From DAOTVS01 sp034436375 (GTDB lineage: Bacteria > Chloroflexota > Anaerolineae > SpSt-313), in the NCBI GenBank assembly GCA_034436375.1, contig DAOTVS010000086.1, positions 1 to 5,407 on the forward strand: 5,407 nucleotides of DNA, in the 5' to 3' direction. Positions 1-5,407 of this stretch are shown one piece after another. The notes under the pieces were generated by a model that was not told the DNA's origin, made no database searches, and saw only the letters and a program-made list of their open reading frames with translations. Both the position numbers and the translations under genes were made by a program. Each line of letters starts with the position of its first letter. Position 1 is the first letter of the stretch.

Positions 1-42
1 TGCCTGCAGCCGGGCCGCCCGCGGGCGGCCCGGCTGCAGGCA
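1..42. repeat. Perfect 42-bp GC-rich palindrome at window edge
   Basis: Bases 1-21 are the exact reverse complement of bases 22-42, with the centre at the GC dinucleotide 21/22. As a folded strand this gives a stem of about 19 bp with a 4-base loop (20-23), almost entirely G and C. No T-run follows on the plus strand, so it is not a canonical intrinsic terminator in that direction. The sequence that would show a T-run on the other strand lies outside the window. It could be a bidirectional terminator of an upstream gene, a REP-like palindromic repeat, or the inner part of a longer inverted repeat. The window starts at the first palindromic base, so an assembly-edge effect is also possible. 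Confidence 0.85.
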
Positions 43-144
43 ACCCGCCCAATCAACCCTCCCGGGTCAGAGCCGGGCAGGCGCACAGCACCTTTGCCGG
101 CTGTTACCGGGAGCCGGCTGTATCAAGTGCGGTTGCAGTACCAA

Positions 145-210
145 ACCGAATCCAGGATGGAATCGGCATGCTCCACGGGAACGGATGTGTAGTCCCATTT
201 TGGATTCGGT
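145..210 (+). promoter_or_regulatory. Leader stem-loop with a competing alternative hairpin
   Basis: Bases 145-160 pair with 195-210 over 16 positions: 14 Watson-Crick pairs plus two G-U wobbles in RNA (155:200 and 156:199), enclosing a 34-base loop. The core CCGAATCCA (146-154) is perfectly complementary to TGGATTCGG (201-209). The same core is also complementary at 8 of 9 positions to TGGAATCGG (158-166) with a 3-base loop, so the two hairpins exclude each other. This arrangement would suit a conditional RNA leader, or three half-sites of a DNA-binding protein. It matches no riboswitch class I know, and the functional reading is inference. Confidence 0.4.
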
Positions 211-273
211 ATAGCTGTACGGCAGAGATTGGGCATCGATCTCCGATCCGCCAACCCTGCCGCTTTTCCTGGT

Positions 274-278
274 AAGGA
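274..278 (+). promoter_or_regulatory. Shine-Dalgarno site deciding the GTG start at 288
   Basis: AAGGA lies 9 bases before the GTG at 288. It directly abuts the ATG at 278 (AAGGATG), too close to serve that codon. Together with the in-frame TGA at 282-284, this favours initiation at the GTG. Confidence 0.7.
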
Positions 279-287
279 TGGTGAGGC

Positions 288-3236
288 GTGAGGGAGCGAT
301 ACGGGGGGAAGCTTTTCTCCTGGGTGCTCGTCCTGTTACTGGCCATGCTGGCGGTCTACCCGGCGCTGGCCTATCCGGTCGCCGAGCATGCGGAGGATAC
401 CGCGTGCTTCCACGTGTACCGCGCGGTAGTCTTTACGGCGGCCCGGGCGGATGGCGCGCTCTATCCGCGCTGGGTGCAGTCGATCAACGCCGGCCTGGGC
501 GGGCCGCTTTTCTCGTTCTATTCCCCCCTGACGTTCTATCTGTTGGATGGCCTGCACGCCGTGGGCATCCCCCCGGCCCCGGGATGGGGTGTGCTGGTGG
601 GCCTGTCTATGCTGCTGGGGGCGGCTGGCATGTTTGCCCTGGCGCTCTCCCTCTTCCGGCGCGCCGATGTGGCCCTGGCCAGCGCGGCCTGCTTTACCTA
701 TGCCCCGCACCTGATCGTGGATTTTTACGAGCGGGGCTCTCCTCAGGCGCTGCCGATCATCCTCTCCCCCTGGCTGCTCTGGGCGCTCCTCCGGTTGGCG
801 CGCCGGCCGAACGGCCTGCGCCTGGCCATGGCGGCGCTGGCCTGGGCGCTGATGGTGCTGGCCCATGCGGCCGCCGCGCTCTGGGCGCTGCCGGTCGCCG
901 GCCTGTTCCTGGTCTACCTGCGCTGGCGCGAGCGGGCCAGCTGGCGCGCCCTCGGCGCCTGCGTGCTGGCGCTGGCGGCGGGCTCGGTGATCTCCGCCTT
1001 TTTCGTGCTGCCCTATGCGGCCGAGCGCGGCTTTGTGCAGGCGGACAACAATCACCGCGACCTCTTCACCCAGCCGGTGAAGAACCCCGTCTCCTGGGAG
1101 ACGCTGCTGGCCCCGCCGCCCATTCTGGATACGGGTGCGGGCAACAACGAACTGGGGCGCAGCCTCGGCTGGCTGCACGCCTCACTGCTCGTGCTGGGCC
1201 TGGGGTTGGGCATTGTGCTGTGGCGCAGGCGGCGCTGGACCGATATGATCCTGCCTGTGGGCATGGCCGCCCTGGGGGTGGCCTCTGTGTGGCTGCAGAC
1301 CGAGGGCGCTACGCCCATCTGGGCGGCGATACCGATGCTCAGCATTCTGGAATTCCGCTGGCGGCTGCAGAGCACCCTGGGGCTGGAGGCTGCGCTGATT
1401 CTGGGCTGCTTGCTCATGGCCTGGCCCTTCAGTGCGAAAGTTGAGGGGACAGGGAAAGGAACCGCAGATAAACGCAGATCAACGCCGACGGCCTCGAAGG
1501 TGCAGGCCCTTGGCTCTCCCGCGGCCAGCGTGGGCAACCGGGTGCGCACGATTGTAGCCGTGGCCCTGGCCGTGACTTTTGTAGGGCTCGAGCTGCCTTC
1601 ACTCTATCCGCAGCTCCTGCCGCGCTTGGCCGATTTTACCCACTCCCCGACGCCGGCCGAGGCCGAGGCCTATGGGTTGAGCAACAAAGTGCCCGGCCTC
1701 AGCGCCTTTTCCGAGGAGCAGCCGGTCTGGCGCACGGCGCCCTTTACCGAGGAGGAAGCGCAGCAGGCGGCGGCCACGCCTCTCTCCAACCTGCCTGCCG
1801 GTGGGAGACTATCTGCAGTAGAGCGGCGCACGGGGCGCTGGCAGATGCAGATCGAATCGCCCGTTGCCTTTAAAGCGGCTTTCTACCTGCTCTATTTCCC
1901 AGGTTGGGCCGGCTATGTGGATGGCGCCCGGCAGACCCTGACGCCCCTGGCCGGGCTGGGCTATGCGCAGATGGACATCCCCGCGGGCATGCATACGATT
2001 GTGCTGCGCTACGAGGGGACGCCGGTGCAGCACATCGCCGATGGGCTCAGTATTCTGGCCGTCCTGGCCGTTGTGGCGGCGGCCTTGCTCTGGCGTGGCC
2101 CGCAAGCGGCCGCCCAACCCGCACAGGCGGCGGGCGCAGTGTCGCCGGGGCAGGCTCCAAGCAAGGGTCTCGAGCCGGCTGACCTGGCCGGCCCCATCTA
2201 CTACTTTCAGCCGCGCTGGTGGGTGGCGGCCGGCCTGGGGCTCCTGATCGCTGCCAAGTTGCTCTGGGTGGATCCCCATACCACGTGGCTGCGCTGGGCT
2301 TCGACCCCTGCAGCGCCCCACGGGGCGCAGGTGCAGAGCAATATCTGGTTTGGGGATAGCATTCGCCTCTGTGGCTATCGCATCGAGAGCACCCGCCTCC
2401 ACCCCAGTGAGCGGGTGCGCGTGACCCTCTACTGGGAGGTGAGCCGGCGCATCACGCGACCGGCCTACAGCTTTGTCCACCTGTTGGGCCCGGTGGATAA
2501 CCCGGAGGAGGGAAACCCGGTGTGGGGGCAGCAGGATAAGCAAGTGCCGGCGGGGTCGCAATTGATCGATTGGCAGCCCGGCCAGCTCTACCCAGATAGC
2601 TACGAGTTCCCCGTATCACCCAAGGCGCCCCAGGGCAACTATCAGCTTGAGATCGGCTGGCAGGACGCGGCGACCGGGCAGCGCCTTCCCGTCTCTGTGG
2701 GCCAGCCGGGCGCCCCGCCCGGCAGCGTGAATTTCGATGTTTCTGGCCTGAGGGTCAGCCCATCCCTGCTCGACCGCGCCCAGCAGCTCGCCTGGCGCCT
2801 GCTGCTGCCGCACACGCTGCCTCACCCCCGCCAGGAGACGCTGGGCACGACTGTGCGCCTGCTCGGCTATGACGTGCAGCCGGCCCAGGCGAAACCAGGC
2901 CAGACGGTGCATCTCACGCTCTACTGGCAGGACCTGGCCCCCATGCAGACGAGCTACAAGGTCTTTACCCATCTGCTCGACGGGCAGGGCCAAAGCTATG
3001 GCGGGCACGACGGCATCCCCGTGCAAGGCACCCGGCCCACGACCGTCTGGACGCCGGGAGAGATCCTGGCCGACCGGCATGACATTACCCTGCCGGCTAC
3101 CATCGCCCCCGGCGCGTACCGGTTCGAGATCGGCCTCTACGAAGAGTCCAGCGGCGCCCGCCTGCCGGCCTATGGCGCCCAGGGGCAGCGCCTGGAGCAG
3201 GACCGCATCGTGCTGGACGGCTTGACCGTCAAGTAG
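288..3236 (+). CDS. Polytopic PTPS-related/YfhO-like membrane protein with two C-terminal beta-sandwich modules
   Basis: This complete 982-residue protein is probably a GT-C-type membrane glycosyltransferase, or a relative of one, working on lipid-linked sugars at the outer face of the cytoplasmic membrane. The start is GTG at 288; an in-frame TGA at 282-284 rules out an earlier one. Residues 11-31 form the first membrane segment. D37 and H42 (DTACFH), YPRW at 59-62 and the GPLFSFYSPLTFYL stretch at 72-85 are the hallmark of the 6-pyruvoyl-tetrahydropterin-synthase-related membrane domain. About ten further hydrophobic segments follow, to around residue 437. FPGW (537-540) and DG (545-546), then a segment at 586-602, recall the YfhO C-terminal region. 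Another segment lies at 643-660. Two similar modules follow, about 682-820 and 852-982, each with an LYW strand, an HLL strand, PxGxYxxEIG and RLP. A hydrophilic loop at about 384-416 contains repeat-derived residues, and a Pro/Ala-rich linker lies at 604-630. Despite the domain name, no pterin enzyme activity is implied. Family placement is fairly sure; donor and acceptor are unknown. Confidence 0.92.
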   Translation: MRERYGGKLFSWVLVLLLAMLAVYPALAYPVAEHAEDTACFHVYRAVVFTAARADGALYPRWVQSINAGLGGPLFSFYSPLTFYLLDGLHAVGIPPAPGWGVLVGLSMLLGAAGMFALALSLFRRADVALASAACFTYAPHLIVDFYERGSPQALPIILSPWLLWALLRLARRPNGLRLAMAALAWALMVLAHAAAALWALPVAGLFLVYLRWRERASWRALGACVLALAAGSVISAFFVLPYAAERGFVQADNNHRDLFTQPVKNPVSWETLLAPPPILDTGAGNNELGRSLGWLHASLLVLGLGLGIVLWRRRRWTDMILPVGMAALGVASVWLQTEGATPIWAAIPMLSILEFRWRLQSTLGLEAALILGCLLMAWPFSAKVEGTGKGTADKRRSTPTASKVQALGSPAASVGNRVRTIVAVALAVTFVGLELPSLYPQLLPRLADFTHSPTPAEAEAYGLSNKVPGLSAFSEEQPVWRTAPFTEEEAQQAAATPLSNLPAGGRLSAVERRTGRWQMQIESPVAFKAAFYLLYFPGWAGYVDGARQTLTPLAGLGYAQMDIPAGMHTIVLRYEGTPVQHIADGLSILAVLAVVAAALLWRGPQAAAQPAQAAGAVSPGQAPSKGLEPADLAGPIYYFQPRWWVAAGLGLLIAAKLLWVDPHTTWLRWASTPAAPHGAQVQSNIWFGDSIRLCGYRIESTRLHPSERVRVTLYWEVSRRITRPAYSFVHLLGPVDNPEEGNPVWGQQDKQVPAGSQLIDWQPGQLYPDSYEFPVSPKAPQGNYQLEIGWQDAATGQRLPVSVGQPGAPPGSVNFDVSGLRVSPSLLDRAQQLAWRLLLPHTLPHPRQETLGTTVRLLGYDVQPAQAKPGQTVHLTLYWQDLAPMQTSYKVFTHLLDGQGQSYGGHDGIPVQGTRPTTVWTPGEILADRHDITLPATIAPGAYRFEIGLYEESSGARLPAYGAQGQRLEQDRIVLDGLTVK
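1461..1490. repeat. Three-copy 10-base tandem repeat inside the first gene
   Basis: Three consecutive decamers, ACCGCAGATA, AACGCAGATC and AACGCCGACG, fit the consensus AACGCAGATN with decay in the last unit. The period of 10 is not a multiple of three, so each copy is read in a different frame. It encodes roughly residues 392-401 (TADKRRSTPT) in a charged loop between membrane segments ending near 382 and starting near 420. From general familiarity, degenerate CGCAGATNAA repeats recur in spacers of Chloroflexota and some other bacteria; finding one in a coding frame is unusual. An A/G-rich stretch (1443-1460) precedes it and may belong to the same insertion. Confidence 0.7.
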
Positions 3237-3249
3237 AAATGGGGCCGAA

Positions 3250-5407
3250 ATGAAGATGAATGGGGCGCAACACATCATAAGGAAAAAGCTCACGCGGAAG
3301 CGCGGAGTACGCGGAGAGGACGAGAAGGAAACCGCTTACCTGTCACCCTCCGCGTCTCCGCGCCCTCCGCGTGAGACCCCGTTTTCCTCGCGGGCAGGGG
3401 CCTGGCTGGCTGAGCACCAGGCCCTCGTGATGCTGCTGTTCGCCTTTACCAGCTTTCGCATGCTGGCGGCGGCGCTGCTGCGCCAGGGGGGGTACCTGGT
3501 CCCCAATGCCCCCGATACGTTCTATTACTTTGCCATCGGCCGCATGGCGGGCGCCGGCAAGTTGCCCCTCTTCGATTACTGGATGGAGTACCCGCCGCTC
3601 GCGCCCTGGCTGGCGGCCCTGGCCTACCGGTTGAGCCTGGGCATCCCACCCATCGGCGACTCGGTCTTTGTTTTTAGCCTGATCTTCCGCCTGCTGCTCG
3701 TGCCGTTCGATGCGGGCACCCTGATCCTGGTCTATGCCTGCGCCGGGCGCCTGGTTGGGCGCGAGCGGGCGCTACAGGTGGCTGGGCTGTGGGCGCTCCT
3801 CTTTGCGCCGCTCTTTACCTTCCTGGGGTGGTTCGAGCCGTTGCCCCTCTTCTTCCTGGCGCTGGGCCTCTATGGCGTGCTGAGCGGCCGGCCCTGGGTG
3901 GCCGGGCTGGCGGCCGGGCTGGGCTTTATGGCCAAAGTCTTCCCGGCCGTGCTGGCGCCGGCGGCGCTGCTCAGCCTGCCCACCTGGCGGCGGCGCCTCA
4001 CCTACCTCGTTATGGCCGCCCTCTCGGGCCTGGCCGTGATCCTGCCGCCCCTGATCACCGCGCCCGCCTATGTGCTGGCCACCTTCCAGGGCCTTTTCAG
4101 CCGTTCCTCCTGGGAGACCGTCTGGGCGATCTTCGAGGGCTATCACGGCTATGGTCAGGTTGCCCCTTTCACCGCCATGCGCATGGCCCCCCAGTCGGCG
4201 GGGTTCCTCTCCCATGCGGGGGGCGTATCGTGGCTGCCCATCACCCTGGCCTTTGCCCTGCTCTACCTGGCGATCATCACGCGCCGCATCGCCTGGAAGG
4301 AAAAGCAGCGCCTCGCCGCTTTTGCCCTTTTCAGCCTGCTCTTCTTCCTGCTCTACAGCAAGGGCTACAGCCCCCAGTGGACCACCTATGTGAGCACCCT
4401 GGCCATCATTGCCATTCCGGGCTGGCGGGGGCTGGGCTATGCGCTGCTGCTGGATGGGCTCATGGTCGCCGAGTGGCCGGGGGCCTTTGTCGTCATGGAG
4501 GGGCAGGGGTGGTTCGAGTCGGCGGTGGTCATTCTGCGCACGGCGGTAATGGTGTTGCTGGCGGCCGAGGCCCTGGCCCGCACGCTGGAGGCCCCGGTGT
4601 GGCGCTGGCTGCGCCGGTGGACCTTCCCGCTGACGGCGGCCGTGTGCCTGGTCAGTGCCGTGGGCCTGATCCCGCCGGCCGCCCGCGCCTATGCCGCTGC
4701 GCGCCTGCAGCAGCAGCCCTATGCCCCGCTGGTGCATTCATTGCAGACAGGCGATTACCGTGGCGACTCGATCGTCGTTGTGCAGCCGGACCTGCTGGAG
4801 CAATTGCAGCCCTACCTGCCGGCCGGCGCCGTGCACCTCTTCCCCAGCCTGAATGGAAGCTCCTGGGCGGAGATGGATAGCTGGCTCAGCGGCACCCTTG
4901 GCGAGCGCAACCGCGTCTGGCTGCTCTATGACCCCCACGACGATACCGACCGCTCGTTTGCGGAGCAGGCGCAGGCCTGGCTCGATGCCCACGCCTACCC
5001 CAACCTGCAGACGTGGTACGGCTCGCTGCGGGCGGAGCGCTATATCCTGGCGCCCGCCGCCGCGGGAACGCCGCTGGCCGTGCGCTTTAGCGACAGGTTG
5101 AGCCTGGCCGGCGCCACGCTGCCCGCCGGCCCACTCTCACCGGGCAGCCCCCTCGGCCTGGAGTTGCAATGGCAGGCCAAGGGGCCCCTGCCCGCCGATT
5201 ATGCCGTTTTTGTGCACCTGGTGGGGCCCGACGGCCAGACGGCGGCGCAGAGCGACATCTGGCCGGCCCCATCCACCAGCCAGTGGGGCGCGGATGCCGC
5301 CGTCCGCACGCGGCATGGCCTGGTGCTGCCGCAGACATTGGCCCCGGGGACGTATACCCTGCAGGTCGGCCTCTACAATGCCGATGGGAAACGCCTGCCC
5401 CTGGCCG
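3250..5407 (+). CDS. GT87-like (DUF2029) membrane glycosyltransferase, 3' end outside window
   Basis: At least 719 residues; the frame is still open at the window edge. Probably a polyprenol-phosphate-sugar-dependent GT-C transferase acting at the outer face of the membrane. Numbered from the ATG at 3250: TM1 spans about 58-78, and D89 in NAPDTFYYF is the likely catalytic aspartate. DYWMEYPPLAPW (109-120), FDAG (153-156), the GLYGVLSGR stretch ending at 214, KVFP (229-232) and SKGYSPQW (370-377) are all typical of GT87/DUF2029. About ten membrane segments run to near residue 480. A soluble part follows (about 495-605), then a beta-sandwich module from about 608 with VFVHL, PGTYTLQVGLY and RLP, matching the modules of the upstream protein. 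The gene begins 13 bases after the upstream stop. The start is uncertain: 3250 has only a weak GGGG before it, and residues 14-42 are encoded by an inverted repeat. GTG 3427 or ATG 3430, just before TM1, are alternatives but also lack a clear Shine-Dalgarno. The gene is real; the 5' end is not settled. Confidence 0.9.
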   Translation, partial: MKMNGAQHIIRKKLTRKRGVRGEDEKETAYLSPSASPRPPRETPFSSRAGAWLAEHQALVMLLFAFTSFRMLAAALLRQGGYLVPNAPDTFYYFAIGRMAGAGKLPLFDYWMEYPPLAPWLAALAYRLSLGIPPIGDSVFVFSLIFRLLLVPFDAGTLILVYACAGRLVGRERALQVAGLWALLFAPLFTFLGWFEPLPLFFLALGLYGVLSGRPWVAGLAAGLGFMAKVFPAVLAPAALLSLPTWRRRLTYLVMAALSGLAVILPPLITAPAYVLATFQGLFSRSSWETVWAIFEGYHGYGQVAPFTAMRMAPQSAGFLSHAGGVSWLPITLAFALLYLAIITRRIAWKEKQRLAAFALFSLLFFLLYSKGYSPQWTTYVSTLAIIAIPGWRGLGYALLLDGLMVAEWPGAFVVMEGQGWFESAVVILRTAVMVLLAAEALARTLEAPVWRWLRRWTFPLTAAVCLVSAVGLIPPAARAYAAARLQQQPYAPLVHSLQTGDYRGDSIVVVQPDLLEQLQPYLPAGAVHLFPSLNGSSWAEMDSWLSGTLGERNRVWLLYDPHDDTDRSFAEQAQAWLDAHAYPNLQTWYGSLRAERYILAPAAAGTPLAVRFSDRLSLAGATLPAGPLSPGSPLGLELQWQAKGPLPADYAVFVHLVGPDGQTAAQSDIWPAPSTSQWGADAAVRTRHGLVLPQTLAPGTYTLQVGLYNADGKRLPLA
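3289..3375. repeat. MITE-like 87-bp inverted repeat at the 5' end of the second gene
   Basis: The left arm (3289-3319, starting CTCACGCGGA) and right arm (3346-3375, ending TCCGCGTGAG) are near-perfect inverted copies with only a few mismatches or single-base gaps. They flank a 26-base centre (3320-3345). The outermost 10 bases match exactly. Within the arms CGCGGA recurs at 3293, 3301 and 3310, so each arm is itself a degenerate tandem repeat. Outside the arms, GGAAAA (3281-3286) and TTTTCC (3382-3387) add a further complementary pair. No target-site duplication is obvious and there is no transposase. The element is 87 bases, exactly 29 codons, and begins on a codon boundary of the second gene's frame, so it stays open if translated. 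It may instead be a structured 5' leader if translation starts downstream. Confidence 0.85.

Larger units (their letters stand above)
43..287 (+). other. Non-coding leader upstream of the first gene
   Basis: About 245 bases without a convincing gene. GC content is visibly lower from roughly 120 to 240 than in the genes. The stretch holds a 9-base direct repeat (GCCGGCTGT at 96-104 and 113-121), a stem-forming inverted repeat (145-210, listed separately) and a ribosome binding site just before 288. A TATAGC at 210-215 could serve as a -10 box, but no acceptable -35 hexamer lies 16-18 bases upstream, so I do not call a promoter. The promoter of the two-gene unit is nevertheless expected here or further upstream. 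Confidence 0.6.

Noticed and set aside
187..215. Possible sigma-70 promoter using TATAGC at 210-215
   Set aside because: The -10 match is partial and nothing resembling TTGACA lies at proper spacing. It also overlaps the right arm of the stem-loop.
104..346. 80-codon minus-strand frame covering the leader
   Set aside because: It overlaps the start of the first gene, has no plausible domain, and covers the inverted repeat, whose structure explains the sequence better.
336..1178. 280-codon minus-strand frame
   Set aside because: It is antisense to the membrane domain of the first gene. The product is low-complexity Arg/Gln/Gly/His sequence, an artefact of third-position GC bias.
278..1444. 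Long plus-strand frame beginning with ATG at 278
   Set aside because: It overlaps the first gene in another frame. The product is Gly/Ala/Arg/Pro-rich with no domain or membrane pattern, and the AAGGA motif abuts its ATG. The frame used by the GTG at 288 has clear family motifs.
2313..2328. GC-rich hairpin (GCGCCCC and GGGGCGC around AC) inside the first gene
   Set aside because: A 7-bp stem in GC-rich coding sequence is common by chance. It falls in a linker before module 1 and has no T-run.
1809..2561. 250-codon minus-strand frame, and a similar one at 2616-3293
   Set aside because: Both are antisense to the well-supported C-terminal half of the first gene and have no recognisable motifs.
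3289..3375. Inverted repeat read as an intrinsic terminator between the two genes
   Set aside because: Only a four-T run follows, after ACCCCG, and the open frame of the second gene passes through. A repeat element is the better description.
3289..3375. Inverted repeat or decamer array as a CRISPR remnant
   Set aside because: The units are 8-10 bases without unique spacers of CRISPR length, and no cas genes are present.
3772..4737. 321-codon minus-strand frame
   Set aside because: It is antisense to the second gene, with a Gln/Gly/Arg/His-rich composition typical of shadows in GC-rich DNA. No recognisable domain.

Overview
This window is GC-rich DNA holding two long, co-directional genes for large polytopic membrane proteins. 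They are separated by 13 bases, so they probably form one transcription unit. The closest match I recognise is the Chloroflexota (Anaerolineae, Caldilineae or Chloroflexia). That phylum often carries runs of GT-C-type membrane glycosyltransferases with similar C-terminal beta-sandwich modules, and its spacers often hold short degenerate repeats like those seen here. The phylum assignment is an inference from protein style, not a database match.

Layout: bases 1-42 are a perfect palindrome lying exactly at the window edge. Bases 43-287 hold no convincing gene; they form the leader of the first gene and contain a 16-bp stem with a competing alternative pairing. Bases 288-3236 encode a complete 982-residue protein. 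Its N-terminal part resembles the 6-pyruvoyl-tetrahydropterin-synthase-related/YfhO-like membrane family, and it ends in two tandem beta-sandwich modules. From 3250 to beyond the right edge runs a second gene, a GT87-like (DUF2029) polyprenol-phosphate-dependent glycosyltransferase. It carries a third copy of the same module and is cut off by the window end.

The two proteins fit a role in building or decorating surface glycans or glycolipids at the cytoplasmic membrane. GT-C enzymes use lipid-linked sugars and act on the outer face, where the soluble modules would also lie. Substrate and product cannot be read from the sequence.

The most unusual feature is that each gene carries a short non-protein-like repeat inside its open frame. 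A 10-base-period repeat (1461-1490) sits in a hydrophilic loop of the first protein. An 87-base, MITE-like inverted repeat (3289-3375) sits in the N-terminal region of the second, where it is exactly 29 codons long and keeps the frame open. I see no CRISPR array, tRNA, rRNA, transposase or defence system.
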